Shown one piece after another: positions 38,552-48,089 of a DNA stretch of 64,000 nt. The notes under the pieces were generated by a model. That model was not told where the DNA came from. It did no database searches and was given only the letters and a program-made list of their open reading frames with translations. Source of the stretch: Undibacterium parvum (GTDB taxonomy: Bacteria > Pseudomonadota > Gammaproteobacteria > Burkholderiales > Burkholderiaceae_D); the NCBI RefSeq assembly GCF_003955735.1, contig NZ_CP034464.1, positions 620,001 through 684,000 of the forward strand, read 5' to 3'. Each line of letters opens with the position of its first letter. The stretch's first letter is position 1. A program made the position numbers and the translations under genes.

Positions 38552-40615
38552 TTACCAAAAGCGCCACCAAGGTCTGATCTTTGCTGCCGCAGTCAGCTTG
38601 GCTTGATGTTCTATGGCAGCAAGCTCAGTCAATTTTTTTGTAAACTGGGTATTCGCCTGTTCGCCAAGCAGCGCCATGCTATTTGTGAGTTCAGTTTGTA
38701 GTGCCTGATTGGCCACGAGATTACTATTGGAAAATTTACTTCCTAGTGCCGATGAATAGAACCTATTGAGCTCCTGGAGTTCGCCCAGCGACAATTGATG
38801 GGCAAATATGCTTGCCATCGCATTCGTGTATTGATCCCCCTGAAAGTAATTACAGGCCAGATCAAAGTAGGCCTGATAGGCCATCTTGACCTCGGGCCAG
38901 GTAGTCGATTGCGGCGTTAAACCCATGAAATAGTCGGGAGTGCTCTTGACGACGCTCTCTGCGCTGCGGCTCTTGGCGCTCTCCTTACATTGCCGTACGC
39001 TATCATCGAGTATGTTTTCGAAGCGCATCAAAGCCACTAATTGCAATGCGGCTCGCTTACGTTCGAGCTCAGGCTCGGGCGCTACTCCAGGCCCTACACT
39101 AGGCTGCTGAATCTGCGTTTGCTTAGGCAAGACAGGCGGACTGGCAAGCGCGGGCGGCGTCTGCGCCGCCGGAGCGGTCAGCAGCTTGACTAGCCTTTGT
39201 GCAGCTAATTGCTCAGTCAGTTCGGCCAATGTGGTTCGTATATTTTTTCCGACAAAAATCTGCGGTTCGGATTCTGTAAAGTCTTCCGCCCTCTCGCGCT
39301 TGGCGATCACTGGCTTGGCTAATTCAAAGGCATCAATAAAGGAATCTGTTTTCTGTAAAGCTTGCTCGAAATAGGCTTTACCAAAATAAGTAAAATCGGC
39401 CTCATTGCTGCAGCCAAACGAGGTTTTATCGAAAGCGGCAGAGCTCATCACTAAGGTGTTTTCATCTTTGAGTGCATCGATAAAACCGCCTGAATAACAA
39501 GCCGAAATCACGATCACACGCCGCTTGATGCCGGACTTGTCGAGCATCTCACGCAAACGTTTCGGATCTAAATGATTGAAACGCATGCTGCCGAAGTTGA
39601 GTGAGAATCTATGCTCTTTTGATCCGTGTGAGCTCAGATACAAAAACAAGACATCCTGGTCTTTTTGCATCACATCGCCCACCCGCTGCAGCGCCATTTG
39701 CAAACTGGTGGCGCTGGCAATCGGCACTGTGCTGGCGCTCTTGGGGTTGTTAATCAAGCTTATGGTATGGCCAGTGGTGGCATAGCGCCGTTTAAATAGC
39801 GCGCTAACGTAATCGACTTCTTTCATAAAAACATCTTGATCCGAATACCCCGCCACGCCGACAAAAAATACCTGAATACCGGCCAACTGACTCGGCTGTA
39901 GCGCCGCCAAGGCGCGCTCTAAAAGTTGTGGCTGCAAATAAAATACATCCTCACTCTCCAGTATACGATGTTGGGCGTCCCATTTGGCGCTAGCCTCGCT
40001 GTCATATGCAGCCACCCAGAGACTCTGATCGAGATAGATGTGTGATAAAGGAAAAGCGATGATTGCCACCGTCAGGAATAGCGCCGCAATTCTTTTTAGC
40101 CCGGCGATCTGCAGCACTCGGCAAGCCGCCGTAGCACAGGCCAAAGCCAACAAAAAAAGTAAAATCGCGTCGCTGCGATGTAGCCATTGCGAGACCGCAA
40201 CGGGAAAAAATTTTTGCTCTAAACCCCAACTCAGTATGTATTGAAAAACCTGGTAGTAGAGCGATATCGAGCTCAAGAGTATCAGTATCGATAAGGTTTT
40301 TTCGGGCTGCCGCGCGAGCCGGCATAGCGCCCAGGCGGCCACTATCAGCAAAGGCAAGGCAAATAAGGCACCGGGCAAGCCATACCAGGATGGATGTCCA
40401 TGGATTCCGACCTCCAGAAAATCCCGACCGAATTTGAGCACGAGAGACAGTAGCGTCAGCAAGATCAGTTGCGACCAATTGGCATTTTTCTTCTCTGGAT
40501 CGATGCGTAAAAATAGGGCGCCAGCTAAACCTGCCTTCAGATGCGCAAACAGTACGGAGACTGCGGAAGCTGAGGAGAGTGGAGAAGTATTGACGCTGCT
40601 GAGGCTGACATCCAT
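38552..40615 (-). CDS. Membrane-anchored caspase-like (peptidase C13) protein with DUF2059-like tail
   Basis: A 687-residue protein. Residues 20-195 hold about five membrane helices. Residues 240-420 form a caspase-fold peptidase: catalytic His330 in LFLYLSSHGSK and Cys373 in VIVISACYSGGF are the His/Cys pair of the C13/legumain-like clan. A proline-rich linker (~490-540) leads to a C-terminal helical region (YFDLACNYFQGDQYTNAM, LSLGELQELNRFYSSALGSKF) that resembles DUF2059. The topology would place the protease in the cytosol or periplasm depending on the helix count. Target unknown; GPI-transamidase-like C13 proteins in bacteria are poorly studied. Confidence 0.82.
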   Translation of the reverse strand: MDVSLSSVNTSPLSSASAVSVLFAHLKAGLAGALFLRIDPEKKNANWSQLILLTLLSLVLKFGRDFLEVGIHGHPSWYGLPGALFALPLLIVAAWALCRLARQPEKTLSILILLSSISLYYQVFQYILSWGLEQKFFPVAVSQWLHRSDAILLFLLALACATAACRVLQIAGLKRIAALFLTVAIIAFPLSHIYLDQSLWVAAYDSEASAKWDAQHRILESEDVFYLQPQLLERALAALQPSQLAGIQVFFVGVAGYSDQDVFMKEVDYVSALFKRRYATTGHTISLINNPKSASTVPIASATSLQMALQRVGDVMQKDQDVLFLYLSSHGSKEHRFSLNFGSMRFNHLDPKRLREMLDKSGIKRRVIVISACYSGGFIDALKDENTLVMSSAAFDKTSFGCSNEADFTYFGKAYFEQALQKTDSFIDAFELAKPVIAKRERAEDFTESEPQIFVGKNIRTTLAELTEQLAAQRLVKLLTAPAAQTPPALASPPVLPKQTQIQQPSVGPGVAPEPELERKRAALQLVALMRFENILDDSVRQCKESAKSRSAESVVKSTPDYFMGLTPQSTTWPEVKMAYQAYFDLACNYFQGDQYTNAMASIFAHQLSLGELQELNRFYSSALGSKFSNSNLVANQALQTELTNSMALLGEQANTQFTKKLTELAAIEHQAKLTAAAKIRPWWRFW

Positions 40616-40760
40616 GTTATTTAATATTGGAATACAAAGAGTTGAAGTGTATTACTTTAATTATCAAATAGGACATTATTATTTTTGTTTAGCTTCGCTG
40701 TTTGCCTAAATGGGCCCGTCAAAAATCGAATTTATCCAAAATGAATGCGACTAAACCTAG

Positions 40761-40832
40761 TATCCATGGGCCTTCGCAGCCAATATCGTGCCAGCAGGCG
40801 CATATCTATTGCGCCTGCTGGCTTGGATTTTA
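40761..40832. repeat. Hairpin repeat family, copy 2
   Basis: Starts TATCCATGGGCC and contains CAGCCAATATCG, then a 13-bp perfect stem (GCCAGCAGGCGCA, loop TATCTAT) at 40790-40822 and GGATTTT. Aligns with 31404-31475 over its first 30 bp. Lies between the caspase-like and haem-utilisation genes (gap 40616-40893, no gene). Confidence 0.55.
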
Positions 40833-40839
40833 TGTGCAG

Positions 40840-40870
40840 ATAAAAAATAGGCTGCCCGCAAGGGCAGCCT
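40840..40870 (-). terminator. Intrinsic terminator of the haem utilisation gene
   Basis: AGGCTGCCC and its complement around GCAA, followed on the minus strand by a T-run. It lies 24 bp past the stop at 40894. Confidence 0.9.
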
Positions 40871-40893
40871 AAATGGACAGCAGCGTCGCAAAT

Positions 40894-42051
40894 TTATGAC
40901 ACGGTTTTGGTTAAGCCTTTGGTCAACTCTATCCAGCTTTGCGGTTGTGGTTTGGCTCTTTCTCTGACGCCAAAAAAGGTCACCACCAATTCACCCTGTT
41001 TATCGTAAAACTCTACCGAAGTGACGCCAGCGCGTTGTACTACCCAGCCGTTATTGAAATTGGCATCGCGCAGATGCAGGTTGAACTCGGGATCGAGCAC
41101 GTTATACCAATCGCCACTGGCGGCCACTTTTGTGATCTTGCCGCTAAAAATTTGGGTCAGTGCACCATTGCCCAGAAAGGCCATGATGCCTACCTGTTGC
41201 TGTGCGGCCTGGTCTAATAATTGGCGTACCGCGCTGCCATTGATTCTTTGCGCCACACCCTGGGGTGCCAGCCGCAAAGCTTGTTCCCGACTCAATTCAA
41301 AGTCTTGCAAGAGACGTTCAAATTGGTGGACATCGCTCATTTCTTTCCAGGCTAATTGAAATTCCTTGAGGTCGATCTGGCTGTCGTTCTTTTCTGGTTT
41401 CTTCGGGGTTTGGGCGACGATCTTGAGAGCGCCACTTTGCTGGCTGGCCGCAAAGTTTTTTTGCAATTGTTCAAACAAGACCACCCCAGCCTCATTTTTT
41501 AAATACACCTTGTGGATGGCGTTGCCGCTGACATCGAAAAATTGCAGGCTACGCGCCAGCGTGCCATCGCGTCCGGGCTGCACCACGGCAAACGCGTACT
41601 GCCATTTTTCTAGCGTAAAGCGCAAATCGATCTGGCCGCCCAGATAACCACCGGCCACGCTACGGATGCGCTGCGCGCGTTCCAGATCTTTTTCAGGATC
41701 ACCGCTGAGTGCCTCCGGCTTCATTTTTGTGGCCACGCCAGTGCGTTCTAACACCCCATTTTCATTTCTGGTCAGTGCCATCACGGTGCCGAGATCGAGC
41801 GCTGCCTGCATGATTTTACTAGCCGCATCCGGGCCATCTTGTAAGCGCGTCACCGTTTTACCAATCTGGCTGGCCAGTAGCTCCGCTTCTGAAACGCCGA
41901 GCTTACTGGCAGCATCGCGTATCTGCATTTTTGGCTGCTCGGCGCGCAGGCTGGCCCAGCGCTCGCTCAGATCAGGGCTGGCGGCAAAACTGGTGCCGGC
42001 GAGGCTGGCGCAAATGAGCGTCAGGCAGAAAGTGTGTTTAAAGTGGTGCAT
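40894..42051 (-). CDS. hmuS: HmuS/HemS-family haem-utilisation protein with a signal peptide
   Basis: A 385-residue protein with two HemS repeats (residues ~40-200 and ~225-370). The second repeat keeps DVHQFERLLQDF, around the histidine that is the axial haem ligand in ChuS/HemS. In the first repeat ALTRNENGVLERTG shows Leu where homologues usually have His. It begins with a Sec signal peptide (MHHFKHTFCLTLICASLAGTSFA, cleaved at AS). HemS-type haem-degrading proteins are normally cytosolic, so secretion is unexpected. The gene follows a Fur-controlled TonB receptor, which supports a role in haem uptake or delivery in the periplasm. Confidence 0.85.
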   Translation of the reverse strand: MHHFKHTFCLTLICASLAGTSFAASPDLSERWASLRAEQPKMQIRDAASKLGVSEAELLASQIGKTVTRLQDGPDAASKIMQAALDLGTVMALTRNENGVLERTGVATKMKPEALSGDPEKDLERAQRIRSVAGGYLGGQIDLRFTLEKWQYAFAVVQPGRDGTLARSLQFFDVSGNAIHKVYLKNEAGVVLFEQLQKNFAASQQSGALKIVAQTPKKPEKNDSQIDLKEFQLAWKEMSDVHQFERLLQDFELSREQALRLAPQGVAQRINGSAVRQLLDQAAQQQVGIMAFLGNGALTQIFSGKITKVAASGDWYNVLDPEFNLHLRDANFNNGWVVQRAGVTSVEFYDKQGELVVTFFGVRERAKPQPQSWIELTKGLTKTVS

Positions 42052-42117
42052 AGGGTTCCTATTAAAAGTGAGCTGCTGCTTGTGACGATTGGTGATTTTG
42101 AGGGAAGCAAAATAGTC

Positions 42118-42150
42118 GCAGCGCCAACCTGCTGGGCGCTGCTTTTTTTT
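42118..42150 (+). terminator. Plus-strand intrinsic terminator in the haem locus
   Basis: GCAGCGCC with its complement around AACCTGCTG, then a run of eight T on the plus strand. All genes here are on the minus strand, so it would only end a transcript antisense to hmuS, or act as a hairpin in the receptor-hmuS mRNA. Confidence 0.6.
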
Positions 42151-42180
42151 ACGTTTTTTAAAGACGATTTGATCGAATTT

Positions 42181-44667
42181 TTAAAAATTAAGATTCAGAC
42201 GCGCTGAGAAATTGCGGCCAGGCATACTCTGTCTTTCAATTTCGCTATGCGCTAAGACATTGGTATCGGCAGCCAGGCCGCGCACCGAGGCATAGTCCCA
42301 ATATTTTTGATCGCTGAGGTTATAAATACCGAGGATGAGCTTGGCGTTTTTAGTGATATTCCAATACCCGCTCAGGTCCATTACGGTGCTTGCTGGCACC
42401 GCAAAATGCGCCAGCGTATCACCGCTGATGACATCGTCTTTAGCTTGTTTGCCATTCACCCTCACGGCACTCAGGCTAGCGCCAAAGCGCTGTGCCGCAT
42501 CGTCATAGGCGATCGTCAAAGTTCCCTTGGCAGGTAAGGATGAAGCTAACTCACCGTGCTTGCCAGTGGTGGTATTTTCGGCCTTACCACGTGCCAGCCC
42601 GGCCGCCAAATTCAGACTAAAGCCAGCCAGCGATGGCGACCAGACGCCTAACTCGAAGCGGCTGCTCATTTCGCCGCCCCAGGTATGTACCCGGCCTATG
42701 TTCTCCGGGCGATACAGGCCATAGCTAATGGTCGGGTAGTGGATTGGGTCGATAGGCTGTGCCACGTATTCAATAAAATCGCGATACTGGGTATTAAATA
42801 TGCTGGCATTAAATTGCACACCCTTGCTGATGGCACCGCGTACACCAAGCTCAAAGGCATCGCTCCTCTCTTTTTTCAAGGCCGGGTTACCCAACACCGC
42901 ATAACCAGCACCGGCACCGGTATAACTAAACGAATCGTAGGTGCCGGTACGTTCGGCCGCGGTTGGCAATCTTGCCCCTTGCGCGTATTGGGCGTAGGCC
43001 TCGAAGCCCGTAAATAAGGTGACGTTCAAGCCCAAACTAGGCGTGATGGCGTGCGCACTATCTTCTTTGATTTCTTGCGCTGCCTGCGGCACGGCGATCA
43101 CATAATTGGCCAAATTTTTCGGGCTCATGTTGCGATACTGAGCGCGTAGCGCCGGGCTCAAAGTGGCGCTGTAGCCCGCCAGATCAAAGCGAAAATCATC
43201 CGCTAAGCTAGCCGTCCATTGCGTCGTCGTGACATCCGCCATACGGTTCTTTTGCGTGATTTGATGCACGCCGCTGGCCGTGATCGTGCGATCATCGAGC
43301 CACGGACGGCTACTCTCGATTTGCTCAAAATTGAGACCGTAGCTGAGCTGATGTTGCGTGCCTATGCGCTTATCAGCATTCAAGACCAGACCCAAGCTAT
43401 CGTTGATGTAACTGGTGCGAATATTTCTCGATGAGCTGATGCCGCGACTGATGTTTTGTGCGCGAGTGAGATCATCGACCCGCGCCTTCTGGCTGTATAG
43501 CAAAGTTTGCAGATGATCAAAGCCGATAAAATCTGGGCTGGATAATTGATGCGCCAGGCTAAGGCGACGGCGCTCGGTATGCGAATCTTGTTGCGCACCA
43601 GCCGGATAAGCCGGGCTCAGTTTATTGAGGAAACGTCTTTGATGATCGCTCTGAAAACTATCTAAAGTAAGCTCAAAATTATTCGCCGGATTGAGCGCCC
43701 ACTGCAATTTAGCCAGCACGGCATCCGAGCTCCACTCATCCGGATTTTGCAGCACCGCCTCATAAGTTTGGCGCTGCTGACCTTTGCGATGTACGTACAT
43801 AGCGAGCCCCTGCAAGGCGCCACTGCGCGCCGCGCCAGTGACGGCCTGCATCAGGCTGGTATCGCTAGAATTGTGATTGGCCGCGTAGCCAAAATAAGTG
43901 CTTTTGTCTGCGCTTAAAAAATCTTGCGGTGCTTTACTGCCTAGCGCCACACTGCCCGCCAAACCAGGCACTGCCTCACTACCTGCACTGCTACCCGAAC
44001 TAAAACGCACTTGACGCAGAGTCTCGGGATCAAAATAATCACGCCCTACCCCAAAGCTGTTGAGACTATTCGCATCAGGCTTAGCGGCCGCATCCGGCAT
44101 GGCAATGCCATCGAGCGCGATACTGACGCGATTACCCTCTACTCCACGAATATTAAAACCGGTGTTGCCGGCGCCGTCCCAGATATTCCCGCTACCACTG
44201 GCTGCACCGGGCACACTAATCAAGGATTCATAACGTGCCATGCCGGCCATATCGCCTGCATTACGGCGCTGTAAATCATCGCTATCTAAACGCACGTTGC
44301 GGCCGCCAGATTCCACCCGTTCTTTCTGAGCTTGCACCGTGATCTCGGGCAAATTAATACGCACGTCCGCTTTGCCAGTTTGCGCAGCCTTGGCGTCTCC
44401 CGCCACAGTTTCAGCCGTAGCGGCGGACTGCGCATGCACCAACACTGGCGCCAGCAAGGCCAGCGCCGCCAGCGCCGATGCCAGCACAGGCGTAACGTGT
44501 AGCGTAGAAATGGACGTGCGATTTAGACGAAAAGCGGTTGCACCAGAAACGCGGCTAGCAGAAACAAGCATAGGAAGTAAACTTGGAACAGAGCTAGAAA
44601 CCGAGCTAGAACCTGAGCTAAAAACAGATTTTGAACCAACAGGAACAGATAAAGCAGAGAAAATCAT
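42181..44667 (-). CDS. TonB-dependent haem/haemoglobin receptor
   Basis: An 828-residue outer-membrane receptor. A serine-rich stretch of ~55 residues precedes the signal segment (VLASALAALALLAPVLVHAQS). The plug holds the TonB-box-like LPEITVQAQKERVESGG, GNTGFNIRGVEGNRVSIALDGI and ARYESLISVPGAASGSG. The barrel follows, with the FRAP-like region and NPALKKERSDAFELGVRG; it ends NFSARLNLNF with a terminal Phe. It imports haem or a haem protein using TonB energy. A Fur-box palindrome lies 86 bp upstream. The true start may lie further in, for example at residue 33. Confidence 0.88.
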   Translation of the reverse strand: MIFSALSVPVGSKSVFSSGSSSVSSSVPSLLPMLVSASRVSGATAFRLNRTSISTLHVTPVLASALAALALLAPVLVHAQSAATAETVAGDAKAAQTGKADVRINLPEITVQAQKERVESGGRNVRLDSDDLQRRNAGDMAGMARYESLISVPGAASGSGNIWDGAGNTGFNIRGVEGNRVSIALDGIAMPDAAAKPDANSLNSFGVGRDYFDPETLRQVRFSSGSSAGSEAVPGLAGSVALGSKAPQDFLSADKSTYFGYAANHNSSDTSLMQAVTGAARSGALQGLAMYVHRKGQQRQTYEAVLQNPDEWSSDAVLAKLQWALNPANNFELTLDSFQSDHQRRFLNKLSPAYPAGAQQDSHTERRRLSLAHQLSSPDFIGFDHLQTLLYSQKARVDDLTRAQNISRGISSSRNIRTSYINDSLGLVLNADKRIGTQHQLSYGLNFEQIESSRPWLDDRTITASGVHQITQKNRMADVTTTQWTASLADDFRFDLAGYSATLSPALRAQYRNMSPKNLANYVIAVPQAAQEIKEDSAHAITPSLGLNVTLFTGFEAYAQYAQGARLPTAAERTGTYDSFSYTGAGAGYAVLGNPALKKERSDAFELGVRGAISKGVQFNASIFNTQYRDFIEYVAQPIDPIHYPTISYGLYRPENIGRVHTWGGEMSSRFELGVWSPSLAGFSLNLAAGLARGKAENTTTGKHGELASSLPAKGTLTIAYDDAAQRFGASLSAVRVNGKQAKDDVISGDTLAHFAVPASTVMDLSGYWNITKNAKLILGIYNLSDQKYWDYASVRGLAADTNVLAHSEIERQSMPGRNFSARLNLNF

Positions 44668-44752
44668 AGAGCACCCAAAAATGTGGATGGCTGGCGCTCT
44701 GATGGGCAGGGGGAGAACTGCGCTTAGGCTTAGCTGGCTAAAAACGCAGTTT

Positions 44753-44771
44753 AATGCGAATGATTCGCATT
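44753..44771. promoter_or_regulatory. Fur box
   Basis: AATGCGAATGATTCGCATT is a 9-1-9 perfect palindrome upstream of the TonB receptor gene. It matches the NATWAT-type Fur consensus closely and is expected to hold the ferric uptake regulator, so the receptor-hmuS pair should rise under iron limitation. Confidence 0.85.
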
Positions 44772-44894
44772 TGCAAGATATTTATTTAAACAAGTCCCTC
44801 TTTGTTTTTCACTTGTGAGTTACTGGTACTTGATATGTCTATTTTCAACTTGAAGCTGTGCGATGGTCCAGATCCAGAAAAAAATAGCCACCTA

Positions 44895-44973
44895 GCCCAA
44901 GGCGCATATCCCACGCGGCCTGCAGGCCAGGCAGGCTGGAGACCCGCATGGAATATGCGGGCTGGCGGCATGC
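44895..44973 (+). repeat. Twin-hairpin repeat, copy 2
   Basis: 79 bp with CGCAT-ATCCC-ACGCG and CCCGCAT-GGAAT-ATGCGGG hairpins around GGCCTGCAGGCC. It starts 15 bp past the stop of the kinase gene at 44988. The rest of the 320-bp gap carries the Fur box and no gene. Confidence 0.88.
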
Positions 44974-44987
44974 TGATTTTTATTTTT

Positions 44988-47426
44988 TCACATAGAGCGC
45001 GCCAGCTTGCGGATTTCACGTAGCGTTAAAAAGTTAGGTAGCAGGCGCCAGGCTGCCATGCCTAAAAACGCTAAGGCCAATAGTCCTAGGGCGCTTCCGC
45101 GTAATAACATGGGTAAGATAAAGGCGGCAAGCATAAAGGCGATCAGCATTTCGCGGCTGAACCAGCCGGTATTTTGCAAGCGGCGCTCGGCCAGTGTATC
45201 AACCAGGCCTAGCATTTTGACGGCACTGCGCTCACCTTTTAATGCCGTTTTTTTCATTTCCAGCCATGCCGGGTCGGCCTGACCGGCAGCACGGATTTGC
45301 GCTAGCAATTCAAAATAGCGATCCAGTGCGCTACGCAAATCGGCAGTGGCACTTGCTTCAAAAAAATTCGCATTGGCGGCGCTGCGTATCGCGTTGATCG
45401 CCATGCTCAGATCCTGCTTGAGGCCAGCAGTATTTTCTTGTTCGGCGTTTTTTTCGAAAGCATGGGCTTTTTGCTGGCGTTCTGCGACCCTACGTGCCTC
45501 TGGCAACAAGGCCTCCAGCACCAGCAAATGCGCGGTCTGCATGTCGGCGATCTGACCCAACTCTATCAGCCAGGGACAATACGCCATCAGACCGGCGTAG
45601 GCGACGATCAGGCGTTGCCGCAAGCGTTCTGACCATTGTGCATCGTAGGCCATCGCCAGGATTTGCGCGTGCATAGTGCGCAGCGCCGGCATCTGATGTT
45701 CGTCCAAACCGTACATTAATTTATCGACGTTGACGTATTCACCCGGCAAATGTTTTGGGCTCTTTTGCTTGAGCAGTTTCAAAGCCGTTTGCCATGCTTG
45801 CTCAAATTGGCTGCAGGCCTGCTGCCACTTTTGCACAATACTGGCAGTGGCCGCATTGCCCGCGTCTGCATACGCTTCCAGCACCTTATGCAGATACAAA
45901 TCATGCAGCCATTGTGCGGCCTCGGCATCGTCCTTTAAGGCCTTATTGGCGTAAGCCAAAATCACCGGTAATTCTATCGATACGCCGCGCCATACCGGTG
46001 GAATACCGGGCGCCAGATGCAAGATCAATTGCAACAATTGCACATCGATAGAGAGGCGCTTTTCGTGCCGCAAAGCGAGCAGCACGCGTGTGGCATTTTG
46101 GTCTTTCTGGACATCGCGAAACCACGCCAGCAATTGACCATTGGCGATATCGCCTACCCCATCGGACCAGTTGCGCGCCAGGCCGACCGCCAATTGTTGC
46201 TGGGTATGGCAAACGTCTGCGCCCAGGTGGTAGGGTTCGCGAAAACCACCCAACATGGCATTTTCAACCGGATCGGGCAAACTAGTATCGCGCGCCAGCC
46301 AGCGCTGGATCTGCGCCGCGCCCCAGCGTGCCTGCGGATCACGCAACAGCAGGCCTCGCAATAATTTGCGCAGATAACTATCTTTGACCACGTTGATCTC
46401 AATCTCACGGGTGGTGAGTTGATGCAAAATCACGGCTTCGGATAAGCCGGCAAAAGGATGACGGCCGCTGGCCAATTCCAGCATGATCATGCCCAAGGCC
46501 CAAAAATCGGACTTGGCATCGATCACGCCGGACAAGCTTTCGGGAGAGGCGTACGGCAAGGTACGCGCCATACCAGTTAATTTTTGGGTGGCATCGAGCA
46601 CCGACGAAATCCCAAAATCCGTCAACACCAAATCCAAAGGTTCTAGCGTGCGTATCAGAATATTTTCTGGCTTGAGATCGCGGTGTAAAAGACCGGCCGT
46701 ATGCACGCTGGCTATCGCGCTGCTTAGCTCTTGCACTATCAGTGCCAGGCTTTCCGCTTCGAAATGCTGCGCCTGCGCCAGTTTGTCTTGCAGCAGTTGA
46801 CGCAGCGAACCTTGCTCACAAAATTCCATCACTTCAAAGGCATAACCGTCCGACAAACCCGCCTCTAGCTGCAGTACTCTATGCTCTGCCGGGATGTTTG
46901 CCACACGGAGTTGCACCTCGGCTTTCACTTGTATGCCATGCCGGTAAATTTTGGCGATGCGTTGCGTATTACTTGCCAATTCCTGCACCAGCAATAATTC
47001 AGCCTCGGCACCTTGCGTGGGTAAAGGGCGCAAAATGCGATAGCGGTTTTTCAATGCCGAAGGCAATGACAGCAGGCTTAGCATTTGATCTAACTGCGTG
47101 CCCGCTGTTGCCGCTGATTCCCCTGCCGCTAGCAATAGTGGTCGATTACAGTACAGGCAAGTGTCGCTACCAGCTGGGTTAGTCTGGGCGCAATCTGCAT
47201 AGGAACAGATTAATTCTGCATTCAGCTCTGCACTCAGCGGCAACACTGCGGCGACGCTCTGAGTGTGCGCAAGTGGAGCTATTGGCGCTAGTGGCAAAAC
47301 GCTTGCGGCGCTTAGGCTAAGATCGACGCCGGTCAGCAGTGCGCCGCAAGCACAGCGCATCGTGTGCGCGGCATTTTCAGTTTCGCAACTAGGGCAGCGG
47401 CGTATATATTCTGGGCTAGCGCTCAT
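44988..47426 (-). CDS. Zinc-ribbon serine/threonine protein kinase, membrane-anchored
   Basis: An 812-residue protein with four parts. Two zinc ribbons come first: Cys11, 14, 25, 27 and Cys74, 79, 90, 93. A Hanks-type kinase domain follows (~128-385) with the invariant Lys in IAKIYR (159), HRDLKPENIL (248), DFG (270) and an ASPE (293) that replaces APE. The glycine loop (PTQGAEAEL) is degenerate. Long helical regions come next, and two C-terminal membrane helices (near 750-790) anchor it. It phosphorylates Ser/Thr of unknown partners. It follows the radical SAM gene by 6 bp and ends the four-gene operon. Confidence 0.85.
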   Translation of the reverse strand: MSASPEYIRRCPSCETENAAHTMRCACGALLTGVDLSLSAASVLPLAPIAPLAHTQSVAAVLPLSAELNAELICSYADCAQTNPAGSDTCLYCNRPLLLAAGESAATAGTQLDQMLSLLSLPSALKNRYRILRPLPTQGAEAELLLVQELASNTQRIAKIYRHGIQVKAEVQLRVANIPAEHRVLQLEAGLSDGYAFEVMEFCEQGSLRQLLQDKLAQAQHFEAESLALIVQELSSAIASVHTAGLLHRDLKPENILIRTLEPLDLVLTDFGISSVLDATQKLTGMARTLPYASPESLSGVIDAKSDFWALGMIMLELASGRHPFAGLSEAVILHQLTTREIEINVVKDSYLRKLLRGLLLRDPQARWGAAQIQRWLARDTSLPDPVENAMLGGFREPYHLGADVCHTQQQLAVGLARNWSDGVGDIANGQLLAWFRDVQKDQNATRVLLALRHEKRLSIDVQLLQLILHLAPGIPPVWRGVSIELPVILAYANKALKDDAEAAQWLHDLYLHKVLEAYADAGNAATASIVQKWQQACSQFEQAWQTALKLLKQKSPKHLPGEYVNVDKLMYGLDEHQMPALRTMHAQILAMAYDAQWSERLRQRLIVAYAGLMAYCPWLIELGQIADMQTAHLLVLEALLPEARRVAERQQKAHAFEKNAEQENTAGLKQDLSMAINAIRSAANANFFEASATADLRSALDRYFELLAQIRAAGQADPAWLEMKKTALKGERSAVKMLGLVDTLAERRLQNTGWFSREMLIAFMLAAFILPMLLRGSALGLLALAFLGMAAWRLLPNFLTLREIRKLARSM

Positions 47427-47432
47427 ACTTGC

Positions 47433-48089
47433 TTACTGTCTCCAACTGACTTTTTCGAAAGCCATGCCACGCTCGGTGCATAGCGCGTCCAACGCCTGCA
47501 TATCGCCACGCGCCGGTATTCCTACATACCAGATGCGCTCGCCATCTATCATGGTCTGAATGCGCTTGTCCTGTGCATCTATCGGTGCATCAACATAGGC
47601 TTGCATACGGGCACGGCCTCGATCCGACATTAGCACCAGAGGTTGATTGGCAGAGCCGCGCCACGCCTGCGTCAGCGGCTGGGTTTCGATAAAAGGTTCA
47701 GGGATCAGGGCATCGAGTTGGTTTAGAATTTTTGCGTGCTTTTTTTGTAGCGTCGCCAACGGATAGCCGCTATAGCACAGCACATCAAAATCCAATTTCG
47801 CCTCACTACGCCAGTGCGCCAGTGCAGCCAGCAAGGCGCTCAAGGCGGCGGGCTGATCAAACGGTTCGCCGCCGGAGATCGTAACGCCGTCAAAGCCAGC
47901 CGCAGCGACCTGGCGACACCAGCTCAGTAATTGCGCCACCGTCATTTGTTTACTGGCATCATTGGCCCAGGTATCTTGCGAGACGCAGCCCTTGCAGGCG
48001 ATGCGACAGCCTTGCAGCCAGATACCAATACGCCGCCCAGGGCCTAGTACTGTTACTGGAAAATGCGCCTTATTAATCGCAATTTTCAT
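47433..48089 (-). CDS. Radical SAM protein, NrdG-like 4Fe-4S single-cluster type
   Basis: A 218-residue protein with a CxxxCxxC motif (Cys28, 32, 35 in GCRIACKGC) for the SAM-binding cluster and ISGGEPF (72-77) for SAM. The core is the short radical SAM barrel seen in anaerobic ribonucleotide reductase activases and related enzymes. It lacks an auxiliary-cluster domain. The stop codon overlaps nothing; the start overlaps the AAA+ gene by four bases. Without a visible ribonucleotide reductase partner, it may modify a protein or peptide, possibly its operon neighbours. Confidence 0.85.
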   Translation of the reverse strand: MKIAINKAHFPVTVLGPGRRIGIWLQGCRIACKGCVSQDTWANDASKQMTVAQLLSWCRQVAAAGFDGVTISGGEPFDQPAALSALLAALAHWRSEAKLDFDVLCYSGYPLATLQKKHAKILNQLDALIPEPFIETQPLTQAWRGSANQPLVLMSDRGRARMQAYVDAPIDAQDKRIQTMIDGERIWYVGIPARGDMQALDALCTERGMAFEKVSWRQ

